DNA from: Palsa-506 sp963836355
Lineage (GTDB): Bacteria > Actinomycetota > Actinomycetes > Streptosporangiales > Streptosporangiaceae
Assembly (NCBI GenBank): GCA_963836355.1
Contig: CAWIJO010000003.1
Span: 1-51,716, forward strand
Length of the DNA: 51,716 nt
Direction of reading: 5' to 3'
Position numbers and translations under genes: made by a program. Positions 27,067 through 36,507 of the stretch are shown one piece after another; position 1 is the stretch's first letter; every line of letters begins with the position of its first letter. The notes beneath the pieces are model-generated. The model searched no databases. It had not been told where the DNA came from and worked only from the letters and a program-made list of their open reading frames with translations.

Positions 27067-28620
27067 TCAGATCACCATGACGTCGTCGAGAGCCGCCGTG
27101 GCGATGGCTCGCTGCTGATCGGACATTGCGCCTTCGCGGCGGACTTCGACCTGGGTTATCAGGGCGCCGCTCTGGCCGTCGTGGGCTGTGGCGCGCAAGA
27201 TACCGTCGCCGTCGAGGGCCATCTTCACAACGATCGGGTAGCCACGAGGCTTCGGGCTGCCCAGATTGCCGGTAGCTCTGCCGAGGCGGTCGACAAACTT
27301 GAGATTGGTTTCGTCTCCTTCGTTGACGATCAGGTCGATCTGGTCCTGGCCGTCGAAGAACGTGCCGAATGCCTGTTCCGCAGGCGGCACCGTCGGGATC
27401 GGCGCGTTGGCGGGGAGCACCACTACGTTCTCTTCGGTACCTGCGTCGTTCATCGCGACCACGCCAATGGCGTGGGATGACCGGTCGACGGGTGCGGGCA
27501 GGGCCGCCAGCGCGCTGGACGGGGCGGCGGTGCCCGTCTTGAGAACTCCGACGAGCGCGGCGCCGCGAGCCACGTCCTCGTCCAGGTTCCGCGAGAACTG
27601 CGGATCCTTACCGAAGTAGCGCTTCAGCAACTCCTGGAAGGCGGGGATGCGGGAGCTGCCGCCGACCATCAGCACCGCGTCGATGTCGGCGGGATGCATG
27701 TCCACGTTGTCGAGGCAGGTCTCCACGGCGAGCTCGACGTTCTCGAGATGCTCGGACACCATGCCGGTGAATTGCGCGCGGGTGAGCTCGAACGTCATCC
27801 GCTTGCCGCCTGCGATGAGCGCGGCCTGGGCTTTCTCCCTGCTGCTCAGGTCTTTCTTCAGCTGCTCCGCCCTGGCGTAGGCTTCGGCAAGATCAACAGG
27901 ATCCGCATCGAGCATGACCCCGTGGCTGCTCATGGCGAACTCTGTCATGCGGGCGACGATCAGCCGGTCGAAGTCGGCACCCCCCAAGCGGCGGTCGCCG
28001 TGGTGGGAGATCGCCTCGAGCTGCCCATCCCCGTGCCGCTCGAGGATGGTCACGTCGAATGTCCCGCCGCCGAGGTCGAAGACCAGGAACCTGCGTGCCC
28101 GCGTCTCCCCGTCAAGGCCGTGAGCGACAGCGGCCGCCATAGGCTCGGCTGGGAGCGCATGCACGGTAAGGCCGAGCATCTCGCCTGCCTGCCGGGTGGC
28201 AGAACGCTCTGCCTCGCCAAAGTACGCAGGAACCGTAACGACGACGTCGGTCACCTCGTGGCCGAGATGATCCGACGCGATCTGCACCATCTTCTTGAGC
28301 ACAAGGCTCGACAGTTCCTCGGGCCGCCATTCCTTCCCGCGGACCGCGAACGGCTTCTTTGAGTCCAGGAATGTAGCGCTGCCCATCCCCCGCTTGAAGA
28401 GCATGGCGACGTGGTCGGGGTCGATGACGGCCTGGCTCTTGGCCAGGTCGCCGACCTCGACTCGCGTCTCGTCATCTTGCGGGAACCACACGACGGACGG
28501 CACGATCCGCTCGCCGTCCCGTGCGGCGATCGCATGGGCCTCGCCCGTTTCATCCACGAAGGCGACGACGGAGTTGGTCGTGCCAAGGTCGATGCCAACC
28601 ACTTGCAGTGCACTTCTCAT
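27067..28620 (-). CDS. DnaK-like Hsp70 lacking the C-terminal lid
   Basis: A 517-residue protein. The ATPase domain spans residues 1-375, with VGIDLGTTNSVVAFVD (phosphate-1), VTVPAYFGEAERSATRQAG, LVFDLGGGTFDVTIL (phosphate-2) and VLMVGGSSRIPAFQELL (adenosine). A shortened substrate-binding beta domain follows (about 380-510, ANAPIPTVPPAEQAF and GILRATAHDGQSG). The helical lid and C-terminal tail of housekeeping DnaK (about 620 residues) are missing. The start overlaps the GrpE-like stop as ATGA. It probably folds or holds specific clients of this island, with the GrpE-like and J-like neighbours as cofactors. Confidence 0.92.
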   Translation of the reverse strand: MRSALQVVGIDLGTTNSVVAFVDETGEAHAIAARDGERIVPSVVWFPQDDETRVEVGDLAKSQAVIDPDHVAMLFKRGMGSATFLDSKKPFAVRGKEWRPEELSSLVLKKMVQIASDHLGHEVTDVVVTVPAYFGEAERSATRQAGEMLGLTVHALPAEPMAAAVAHGLDGETRARRFLVFDLGGGTFDVTILERHGDGQLEAISHHGDRRLGGADFDRLIVARMTEFAMSSHGVMLDADPVDLAEAYARAEQLKKDLSSREKAQAALIAGGKRMTFELTRAQFTGMVSEHLENVELAVETCLDNVDMHPADIDAVLMVGGSSRIPAFQELLKRYFGKDPQFSRNLDEDVARGAALVGVLKTGTAAPSSALAALPAPVDRSSHAIGVVAMNDAGTEENVVVLPANAPIPTVPPAEQAFGTFFDGQDQIDLIVNEGDETNLKFVDRLGRATGNLGSPKPRGYPIVVKMALDGDGILRATAHDGQSGALITQVEVRREGAMSDQQRAIATAALDDVMVI

Positions 28621-29162
28621 GTCGCGAGTTCCCCTCGCTCGGTCTCTGCCGCAGAAGCGGGCTCAACGTCGACCTTGGCCTTGATAATCACGTCGCCATA
28701 GCATGCGAGCCCGCGATGATGTACGTGGGTCACGATCCCTGCCCTCCCCACCGACCCCGACACCGGCTGGTGCCAGTCCGGGTCGAATTGATCGCCCACT
28801 GACCCCATCTCCTGATAACCGAGGCTGGTCAGCGCTTGGACGATGGCCTCTTGGACGTGGGCTTTGATGTCCTCAGCCGACTCGAGTCGCCGGACGTCGG
28901 CAAGGAGGCCGGCCATCAGCACGATTAACGGACGCTCCTGGCGGTTACGCAGCCGGGTTTCCAGTACCCGCATACGTCGCTCTGTGTCGTGGTACTGCTT
29001 GGTCAGAAAGGGCATCAGAGCACCCGCGAGCCGCTCAAATTCCTGATGGAGCCGGTCCTGTTTGTGCTGAAGCCGGTTTTGGCCCTCGCTCAGCCGCTGG
29101 GCAGTGGCCGTGTCGGTGCAGGTCACCTCTTCGGGCTCGGCCAAATCTTCCCCTTTTATCAC
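28617..29162 (-). CDS. GrpE-like nucleotide exchange factor
   Basis: About 181 residues. A coiled-coil N-terminal half (AQRLSEGQNRLQHKQDRLHQ onward) is followed by VRRLESAEDIKAHVQEAIVQ, then LGYQEMGSVGDQFDPDWHQPV and GLACYGDVIIKAKVDVEP, the beta-domain pattern of GrpE. GrpE releases ADP from Hsp70. The start is set at GTG 29162 because it makes a GTGA overlap with the upstream stop; an ATG at 29216 would need a 58-nt overlap. The stop overlaps the Hsp70 start. It is a dedicated exchange factor for the neighbouring Hsp70. Confidence 0.85.
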   Translation of the reverse strand: MIKGEDLAEPEEVTCTDTATAQRLSEGQNRLQHKQDRLHQEFERLAGALMPFLTKQYHDTERRMRVLETRLRNRQERPLIVLMAGLLADVRRLESAEDIKAHVQEAIVQALTSLGYQEMGSVGDQFDPDWHQPVSGSVGRAGIVTHVHHRGLACYGDVIIKAKVDVEPASAAETERGELAT

Positions 29163-29776
29163 GATGCTGTCCCTGCTGCATGCCGCCCGCCCGCCGTCGG
29201 TACGACGTCGATACACAGTGCGGCCGGAAGCGCGGGCTTCTCGAAGACCTGGGCGTAGCGGCGCCGGAGCGAGTACCCCCCTGGACCGTAGAAGGCAAAA
29301 GACGCAGTGGCGTCCTTGCCCGACGCCTCCAAGGAGACATCGACCCGGGACCGCAAGACAAGTCGGAAGAACCGGTCAAACACGGACACCAGGAAGAAGG
29401 GGGCTCCAATAAAGCCAATCACTAAGACTCCCATGCAGCCCGCCGCGCATCCCCCCTCGAACCCGCTCAGGCTCATGGCGCTGAGTTGGGCCGAGCACCC
29501 ATCAGTGATGGCACCAGCGGGCTGTGCCTCCCTCATCAGGATCCTCTTTGGCTGTTGAGAGCGCTTCTCGTCGAAGTAGAAGTACCCGGTCGGGTAGCCG
29601 AAGCGCTGCTCGAAGGTTCCTTCGGCGTACTGGCCAACGAGCGTCCAGGCATGGGCCAGGTCGGTGTCATGGAAGGTAACATCGCCCAGACGGAGGGGGA
29701 TCACCTGCATACAGATCGCAGCGACCGGAACCGCGACGAAGATCAGAAACAGCAGAAAGTCCAGGAATACCGCCAC
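29159..29776 (-). CDS. Membrane protein, first gene of the island
   Basis: A 205-residue protein with a GTG start preceded by GAGGGGG. Residues about 5-25 (FLLFLIFVAVPVAAICMQVI) and about 110-135 (AAGCMGVLVIGFIGAPFFLV) are hydrophobic helices. Between them lies a polar domain of about 80 residues (HAWTLVGQYAEGTFEQRFGY), probably extracytoplasmic, and the C-terminal 70 residues (RVDVSLEASGKDATASFAFY) are probably cytoplasmic. I do not recognise the family. As first gene of the island and coupled by GTGA to the GrpE-like gene, it could be the membrane sensor or effector. Confidence 0.65.
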   Translation of the reverse strand: MAVFLDFLLFLIFVAVPVAAICMQVIPLRLGDVTFHDTDLAHAWTLVGQYAEGTFEQRFGYPTGYFYFDEKRSQQPKRILMREAQPAGAITDGCSAQLSAMSLSGFEGGCAAGCMGVLVIGFIGAPFFLVSVFDRFFRLVLRSRVDVSLEASGKDATASFAFYGPGGYSLRRRYAQVFEKPALPAALCIDVVPTAGGRHAAGTAS

Positions 29777-30224
29777 GCCAAAGCCCCCTCAATCCTCTCG
29801 CGCGAAGCCACGCGACGTCTCGTTCCTCTCGCCCCTACCATTTGGCGGAGCCTTTGGCCGCGCCGCGACGGCTTGGCCGCTATCAGTCAGACGGACGTCA
29901 GGAAGTAGGCTAACCCCTAACACCCACGCCGATGGCCAGATGGTCGCATTACAGAGACGGCAAGGGTCATCGTGCGGGTGGCATGCAAAGGATCACGAAT
30001 CGATAACACCTTCCGGCTAATTCGATTGCTTGCCTAAGTCGGGTATTCTAGAACAAACTTGGGCAATCTTGGGCAAGATACGCGTGACTGGGTGGCCCTC
30101 ATCGCATTTAGCAAGTCGCCCGCATCATGCGCACCACCAAGCTGCCACGTCCCGAGCACGATGCACTCTCTTGGACAATTCCATAATCGCCACGGTGCGC
30201 GCGCCAGGGCCCAATGGCCTTGCT
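29777..30224. promoter_or_regulatory. Upstream region of the island with phased direct repeats
   Basis: No gene is visible. It is less GC-rich than its surroundings. CTTGGGCAA occurs at 30058-30066 and again at 30068-30076, a 10-nt period, i.e. one helical turn, as expected for an operator. On the minus strand TTGCCC followed later by TAGAAT could be promoter elements, but the spacing is not canonical. The leader to the first gene would be about 270 nt. Confidence 0.35.
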
Positions 30225-31140
30225 TTAAGTGATCTTGTGCGGGCTGAGCAGGTGAAACTCGATTTTCCGGATGACGTTGGTGACGCTCGGCTCACCGGGC
30301 TTACGGGCGGGGAAGTCACCAAGTTTCTTGGTCTTGCGGGGGCTGGCCCGGTCCGGGCGGTCACGGACGAAGGTGCCGGGGGCGAGGATCTTGAGCAGGA
30401 ACGTAGCGAACGCCAGATCCAGGTGCTCAGGGGGAAAAAGCCGCGACGGTATCCGTCGCGGCGGCCAGGGCGTGCGGGAAGCTGATCATGTCCGGAGGGA
30501 TGCCCGCGGCGGCCGCCCCGATCCCGATGATCTTGCATATCGCCTGGTAGACGGCGAACAGCGCCCACATTTCCTGCTCGACGCCGGCCGGGTCCTTGCA
30601 ACGCAAGACCGGCTGTCCCTCGCCCGTGCCGGTCTTGTGGCGGCCGATGACGGTCTCGCATCCCCACCGCCGCGGGTAGCAGCACGCGAGATCCAGCGCC
30701 GGGTACTCCTGCGGGTCGAGCAGGTCGGTGACCAGGCAGAACAGCTCGGAGGTCTCCTCGTCCCCGGTGCCGGGCCGAGCTTGCCGCGCCCCCGTGACAG
30801 CGAGGAGATGTCCGGCGGCTTCCACCGCCGCCCGCCCCCGGCGTCCACCCAGCCGTCCGGGTCCAGCTGCCCGGCCAGCAAGTCAACCCCCGCGCCGCTG
30901 GTGATACAGCCCGTCGGCCAGCTTGGTCATCACCTGCCCGTACCCGCAGTTCCGGCCGCGGAACAGCCACAAGGCCAGCACGAAGCACATCACCAGCCGC
31001 GCCGGCAGCAGCCGGCGCTGCTGCTCCCCGACCCCCGCCGCGTCCACCGCGGCATCCACCAGATCCGCCGTGAAAACCCTGGTCAGCACACCGACCGAGA
31101 TCCGGAGCCCATGAAAGCGCTCCCAACCGGGCATAATCAA
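30225..31140 (-). pseudogene. IS4-family transposase remnant (frameshifts, deleted core)
   Basis: The 5' part (31140-30883) encodes an IS4 N-terminal domain, VMCFVLALWLFRGRNCGYGQ. The 3' part encodes CYPRRWGCETVIGRHKTGTG, the tail YQAICKIIGIGAAAAGIPPD and, after a one-base shift at a CCCCC run (about 30435-30439), HLDLAFATFLLKILAPGTF to a TAA at 30225-30227. The segment between that should carry the first two catalytic Asp residues is missing or scrambled. It is a dead copy and is not closely alike to the intact IS4 element at 16.6 kb. Confidence 0.75.
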
Positions 31141-31249
31141 TAGGCTCGCAGGTCAGCGGGACATCGTCAACGAAGTCGCCTGGGCCTGCGAAGCCGGCTC
31201 GCTGTCCCTCGAAGTTCAGCGGGCCGACTAGGAGTGCCCGGCAAGTAGG

Positions 31250-31480
31250 TTCACTCAGTCGTCTGGTCGTGTGCCGGGTATCCCAGCGGTAGCGCTTGAG
31301 GGCGCGCTGGATGAGCTGACGCACAGTGACGAACGCGGCGGCGAGGTGCAGGTAGACGTCGACGATACTGGCGTCGCGCTCGGGGCAGCGACGAAGCTTG
31401 CCGAGCCCGAGAGGCGACAGACAGGAACCAGCCCAGCGGCAGGCCCACAGGTCACCACCGCGCGCTAAAGGCACCAGGCT
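31250..31480 (-). pseudogene. Transposase C-terminal fragment
   Basis: The minus strand encodes DASIVDVYLHLAAAFVTVRQ and LIQRALKRYRWDTRHTTRR, which resembles the C-terminal end of actinobacterial DDE transposases of the IS5/IS4 type (a terminal RYRWDTRP-like motif). There is no start and no catalytic core. This is weak evidence, listed as debris. Confidence 0.35.
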
Positions 31481-31494
31481 CCGACCCACTGCCC

Positions 31495-31900
31495 TTAACT
31501 TCCGGGACTTACGTCTGTTTTCGGGAGATTTGACGGGACGATGGTGAGGGTGTATCCGGCTGGTTCGCTGATCCATTTCTGTCGTTCGGCGGCGGTGCGT
31601 CCGGAGGTCCGCTGGCGGTCTGCGCGGCCGGGCGGGAGGGCGAGGATGGCGGCGTCCAGCCCGGCGAGGGGCGCGTTTTGGCTGGTCGGGCGCTTGCCGC
31701 AGTGGGGACAGCAGGTGTCGGCGGTGACGGCGGCGCGGGCGAGGGACAGCACGGCGGTGAAGGTGATCTGGCCGGGGGTCAGGCCGGCGGTGGCGGCGGC
31801 ACGGGCGGCGAGCCCGGCGATAGCGTGGCGCCCGGTTCCGGGGCGATACTGAGCGTGGGAGGACTGTTGCAGGCGGTGACTGTGGTTCGCCGTCTGCTGT
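31495..31900 (-). pseudogene. IS4-type transposase C-terminal fragment
   Basis: The minus strand reads RHAIAGLAARAAATAGLTPG followed by QITFTAVLSLARAAV, the helix seen at the C-terminus of IS4-type transposases (compare the DPDRVKFKRTVRIARRR end of the intact copy). It also has a CCPHCGKRP cluster and ends in YTLTIVPSNLPK. No start or DDE core is present. Confidence 0.4.
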
Positions 31901-32063
31901 CAGCGGCAGCAGGTGAGCCAGATGCGGCCAGGCGCCGGGCGGACGGTGAGTCCCGATCCCCTGATCTGGACGGTCCTGCCGCCGGAGCGGCGGGCTGCGG
32001 CGGTGGCGATGCTGGCGATGCTGGCAGCCGGGGCCGCGGCCCGCACGACGGGAGGCGGGCGTG

Positions 32064-32799
32064 ATGAGCCTGGCCAGGTACCGGCTGCGGGGAGAACCGC
32101 AGCAGAAGATCCGCGCGGAGCATCTCGGCCGGGCCGCGGTGGTGTACCTGTTCTCTGAACTACCAGGCGTTGCTGCAGCTCAGAAGCCCAGCCGGCCACG
32201 ACGGCGGCCGACTACTCTGACCGGAATGTCGTTATCGGGAGGTCACGACGGCTGTGACCTCGACCCCGGAGCCACAGAAAGCGGACATCCGGTGCCTAAC
32301 GGCTCGCCCATCTTCCCCTCGTTGCCGCTTGTTGACACCAGCCCCTGACGGGCGTTTAGCGGTCTTGACCTGCGAATACATCCAAACATTCAAGTCCACA
32401 TTGATTGTTCAGGGATATGTCCGTCAGTCGAGCAGGCAGCAGGTGCTTGAGCATACGGAGTCCACGCGGCTGCAGTACGCGCTCGCCGAGCGGGCAGCGG
32501 CGCTGGGCTGGGCACGGTCGCAGGTCATGGTGATCGACGATGACCTGGGGGTGTCGGCGGCGACGGCGGATTCCCGTAAGGGGTTTGCCAGGCTCGTCAC
32601 GGAGGTCACGATGGGACGTGCGGGCGTCGTCCTCGGCATCGAGATGTCCCGGCTGGCGCGGACCGGCCGGGACTGGCACCAGTTGCTGGAGCTGTGCTCG
32701 CTGTCGGGCGTGCTGCTCGCCGACCCTGACGGCGTCTACGACCCGGGCTTGTATAACGACCGGCTGCTGCTGGGCCTGAAGGGAACGATGAGCGAGGCG
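32064..32799 (+). pseudogene. Serine recombinase, interrupted and truncated
   Basis: The gene starts MSLARYRLRGEPQQKIRAEH (ATG 32064). After AAVVYL (about 32150) homology is lost for about 265 bp. It resumes with YVRQSSRQQVLEHTESTRLQ, which includes the catalytic Ser, then MVIDDDLGVSAATADSRKGF, LGIEMSRLARTGRDWHQLLE and LLLGLKGTMSEA. It is cut there, at 32799, by the RIT terminus. The recombinase, zinc-ribbon and C-terminal parts are absent. The gene is related to, but distinct from, the serine recombinase at 11.3-13.4 kb. Confidence 0.8.
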
Positions 32800-32906
32800 T
32801 TATGCCGATATCGGCATAAAGCCTCTTATGCCGACCCCGCCGTTATGCCGACCACAGTGCGCAAGCCCTCGTCGTGGTGGGATCCGGGCCGTTGAGGTCG
32901 GCATAA
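32794..32906. repeat. Left terminus of the outer RIT element
   Basis: Order: hexamer GAGGCG (32794-32799, serine-recombinase codons), 20-bp palindrome TTATGCCGATATCGGCATAA (32800-32819), hexamer AGCCTC (32820-32825; five of six bases complementary to GAGGCG in inverted order), arm TTATGCCGA (32826-32834), 8 nt, arm TTATGCCGA (32843-32851), 46 nt, inward arm TCGGCATAA (32898-32906). The arm-8-arm core matches the other RIT ends exactly in spacing. Confidence 0.8.
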
Positions 32907-32963
32907 TCCTGGACTTGATTTAGCGTCTCTTCCCCATTCATTCCCGGAGGAGAGGAGAAGATC

Positions 32964-34184
32964 ATGACAGCTATGACGAGCCCGTCGTGGGCTCGGGTGC
33001 GCGGGCCGCTGGCGCCTTATGCTGGTGGTTTCCGGGTCGAGCTGGAGCGGCTGGGGTATACGCCGCTGACGGCGGCGACGCATGTGCGCCTGATGGCGCA
33101 TCTGAGCTGGTGGCTGGCGCGGGAAGGCGTGGATGCGCCGGGCTTGACCCTGGCGGTGGTGGATGCGTATCTTCGCCGAGCGCTGCTCGGCTGGCTATGC
33201 CGGGCACGTCACTAGCCGGGCGCTGCGGCCGCTGCTGAGCTATCTGCGGCGGCTGGGGGTGGTTCCGCCTCCGGCGCCGGTAGCCGCGGCAAGCCCGGGG
33301 GAACGGCTGCTCGCCCGCTACCGGGATTACCTGATCGTCGAGCGCGGGCTGGCCGTGACTACGGCTGATCTGAACGTGCGGATGGTGGGCCCGTTCCTGG
33401 CAGGCCGGGCGGAAGCGACGGACGGCTGCCTTGGCCTGGAGGATCTGGGCGCGGGTGAGGTGGCTGCGTTCGTGGTGGCTCAGTCCCGGCAGCGGCCGAG
33501 GTCGGTCAAGCGGATGGTGACCGCGTTGCGGTCCCTGCTCGGCTTCCTGCACGCGGAGGGCATGATCGGCCAGCCGCTAGGCGGTGCCCTCGCCGGCCGG
33601 GTGGACGCAGTCCGGCCTGCCCAAGGCGCTGGACGGTGATCAGGTGGCCGCGCTGCTGGCCTCCTGCGATCCCGCGACCCGGACAGGGCGGCGGGACCTG
33701 GCCATCCTGACCTTGCTGGCCCGGCTCGGGTTGCGCGCCGGCGAGGTGGCCGCGCTGCAGGCTGGACGACATCGACTGGCGGCTCGGCGAGATCACGGTG
33801 CGGGGCAAGGGGAACCGGCATGACCGGCTGCCGCTGCCCGCCGATGCCGGCCAGCGGATCGTCGCCTATCTGCAAGACGGGCGCCCCGGGACCGCTCAGG
33901 GCCGGACGGTGTTCGTCCGCGCGCAGGCCCCCTACCGGGCGCTGACTTCCAACGCCGTCACCACCGTGGTGGCTTATGCCGGAAAGCGGGCCGGCCTGGG
34001 CGTGATCGGTGCGCACCGGCTACGGCACTCGGCGGCCACCGCCATGCTGCGCTCCGGCGGGTCGCTGACCGAGATCGGGCAGACGCTCCGGCATGCCCGC
34101 CCGCTGACCACCGCGATTTACGCGAAGGTCGGCGTCGAGGCGCTGCGCCAGCTGGCCCGGCCCTGGCCAGGTGAGACGGCATGA
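32964..34184 (+). pseudogene. RitA tyrosine recombinase of the outer RIT, several frameshifts
   Basis: The parts align in order with the intact inner RitA: GPLAPYAGGFRVELERLGYT, LLARYRDYLIVERGLAVTTA, LPKALDGDQVAALLASC, LLARLGLRAGEVAAL (Arg-I), HRLRHSAATAML (HxxR), LRHARPLTTAIYAKVGVEAL (nucleophile Tyr). The reading frame changes near 33180, 33610 and 33765, so no full protein can be made. The stop overlaps the RitB start in ATGA, the arrangement of the inner copy. Confidence 0.88.
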
Positions 34185-34931
34185 CCACGTCACGGTCACC
34201 GTTGCGCGACGCGCTGGGCGACTACCTGAGCCTGCGCCGGGCACTGGGGTTCCAGCTCGCCAGCGCCGGCCGGCTGCTCGGGCAGTTCGTCGGCTACCTC
34301 GAAGCACACGGCATGGACACCGTCACCGCCGAGCACGCGCTGGCGTGGGCCACGCAGCCTGCCGGGGCCTCAGCCCACTGGCAGGCGATCCGCCTGTCGG
34401 TGGTCCGCGGGTTCGCGGCCTACCTGCACAGCATCGATCCCTCGGCCGAAGTCATCCCGGCAGGCCAGTTCCGCCCCGGGGTTTGCCGGGCCACGCCGTA
34501 TCTGTATTCCGATGCCGAGATCCGCGCGCTCATCGGCGCGGCGGCCACGCTGCAGCCCCAGCTGCGCGCGGCCACCTATCAGACCCTGATCAGCCTGCTC
34601 GCGATCAGCGGGATCCGGATCGGAGAAGCGATCGGCCTGGATGACGAGGACTTCGACACCGGGCGGGAACTGCTGGTGGTGCGCCACGCCAAGTACGGCA
34701 AGCACCGCCTGGTGCCGCTGCACCCCAGCGCCGTGCGCGCCCTGGCGCGGTATGCCGAGTTCCGGCGGCACGCGCAGCCGCGGCAGGCCAGCCCCGCCTT
34801 GCTTCCTGTCCACCGCCGGGACCCGGCTGTGGCACAGCAACATCGGCCTGACCTTCGCCAGGCTGGCCGAGCGAGCCGGGATCACCCGGCGCTCGGCGTC
34901 ATGCCGGCCGAGAATCCATGACGTCAGGCAT
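34181..34931 (+). pseudogene. RitB of the outer RIT, 5' part
   Basis: The start overlaps RitA (ATGA). It encodes GDYLSLRRALGFQLASAGRL, then ISGIRIGEAIGLDDEDFD (Arg-I) and HAKYGKHRLVPLH. A one-base shift near 34795 moves the frame to FLSTAGTRLWHSNIGLTFAR. Homology stops exactly after RIHDVRH (HxxRH box, 34911-34931), where the Tn554-like element begins. The 3' remainder is at 41400-41585. Confidence 0.85.
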
Positions 34932-35034
34932 TTTCTCTCTGCTTAGTTACCGTGTCGCGATTAGCTCCGGAGCCCCGTGCGAGCTTTGATTTCCGGCTGC
35001 GGCGGGCAGTGTCGTGTTTCTATCGTTCCGGCTC

Positions 35035-36507
35035 ATGATCATGAGCTTCTTCTCGTCCCGGGGCTGGGAGTCCTGGGACATCGTGAACCGGCCGCTCATC
35101 CCCGAGCGGATGCCGGTCCTGGTCGATGACGACCTCCTGTTCGAGGACGGGCCCGGCGCTCCCCGCGCGTTGGCGGAGGTGAACCAGTGGCTGCGGGAAC
35201 TGCCCGCTAGCGGCGCCCCGTCGCCGGCCACGTGGAAGGCGTACGCGCAGGCGGTCAAGGAATGGATCGAGTTCCTCGGGCTGCACGGAGTCGGGGTGTT
35301 CGACTCGCGCGACCGGCTGAAGGCGGGGCTGAGCCGGTATGCCGAGCACCGGGCGGCCGGCCCGCCCCGGCAGCGGTTCGCGGCCACGACGTGGGGCCGG
35401 CACATGAGCATCCTGTCGCTGTTCTACCGGTGGGCGATGGACGAGGGCCGCGCGCAGGCCGAGCCGTTCACCTACCGGACGGCACGGGCGCTGTTCAACG
35501 GCACCGGCCGCGAGGTCCGGGTGAACCTGGCGGTCCGCCGGACGCCGAAGCCGCACGTGACCATCAAGTACCTGGAACCTGATTTCACCGCGATGTTCCT
35601 CGCCGGGCTGCGCGGCCTGACGGCCGACGGGGCTGCCGATGCCGGCTACCGCGGCCGGGAACTGGCACGCAATGCGGCGGTCGGCGGGCTGGCGCTGGCT
35701 ACCGGGCTTCGCCTGCAGGAGTTCACCTACCTGCTGCCCTGGGAGGTCCCGGCGCTGCCGCCGCGGCCGACGGCGATGCCGGTCCCGTTTCCGGTCCCGG
35801 CCGCGATCGCCAAGGGCCGCAAGTTCCGCACCACCTGGATCTCCTACCAGGCGCTCGCGGATGTCCGTCAGTACCTGGAGCTGGACCGTGCCGTCACCGC
35901 AGACGGCTCGCCGTGGCGTCCGCCGGAGCGGTGGGGCGAGCCCCTGCTGGTGACCGGCCCGGACGAGCGAGGCGGCCAGGTCAATGGCGTCCGCCGCCGG
36001 TGGGACACGCTCACCCCGGGCGAGCGACGCCGGCTGGTCGCGCCCGGCGGCGGGTCGTGCCTGCTGGCGGTGAAGAACGGCGGCGGCCCGTTCACGGCCT
36101 GGCCCGCGGTGTTCGAGCGTACCTCGGACCGGATCCGGGCCCGGTCCGAGCCGCGGTTCCCCCATGTTTTCCCGCACCGGCTGAGACATACCTTCTCGAT
36201 GCGGACGCTTGAGTACCTGGTGAGCGGGCACTACCGGCAGGCCGCGAGACTCGTCACGGACACCGACGCGGACGCGGCCCTGGTGTTCTACCTGTCGAAA
36301 GCGGACCCGCTGCTGGTCCTGCGGGACCTCCTCGGGCACTCGTCCGTGCTAACCACGGAAAAGTACATAAAACGCCTCGACACGACACGCATCTACCGGG
36401 AAGCCTACGACCAAGCGGGCCTGGCCGGCGGGCTGATCGCCGAGGCGGCAGCCGAGCGGGAGGCAGGGGCCGAGCTCGGCCACGACGCCGAAGGCGGCAG
36501 GGGCTGA
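35035..36507 (+). CDS. Tn554 TnpA-like tyrosine recombinase
   Basis: About 490 residues. Motifs: N-terminal core-binding region (SPATWKAYAQAVKEWIEFLG), Arg-I in LATGLRLQEFTYLLP, the HxxR box in FPHRLRHTFSMRTLEYL, then LLGHSSVLTTEKYIKRLD with the GH motif and nucleophilic Tyr. All catalytic residues are present. ATG 35035 is chosen; a GTG at 35014 and an ATG at 35041 are alternatives. The stop overlaps the next start (TGATG). It is expected to perform strand exchange with the following two proteins. Confidence 0.9.
   Translation: MIMSFFSSRGWESWDIVNRPLIPERMPVLVDDDLLFEDGPGAPRALAEVNQWLRELPASGAPSPATWKAYAQAVKEWIEFLGLHGVGVFDSRDRLKAGLSRYAEHRAAGPPRQRFAATTWGRHMSILSLFYRWAMDEGRAQAEPFTYRTARALFNGTGREVRVNLAVRRTPKPHVTIKYLEPDFTAMFLAGLRGLTADGAADAGYRGRELARNAAVGGLALATGLRLQEFTYLLPWEVPALPPRPTAMPVPFPVPAAIAKGRKFRTTWISYQALADVRQYLELDRAVTADGSPWRPPERWGEPLLVTGPDERGGQVNGVRRRWDTLTPGERRRLVAPGGGSCLLAVKNGGGPFTAWPAVFERTSDRIRARSEPRFPHVFPHRLRHTFSMRTLEYLVSGHYRQAARLVTDTDADAALVFYLSKADPLLVLRDLLGHSSVLTTEKYIKRLDTTRIYREAYDQAGLAGGLIAEAAAEREAGAELGHDAEGGRG

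Noticed and set aside
30125..31576. A 480-residue minus-strand frame spanning the transposase debris
   Set aside because: It joins pieces of different transposases and frames. Motifs match only short segments, listed separately as remnants.
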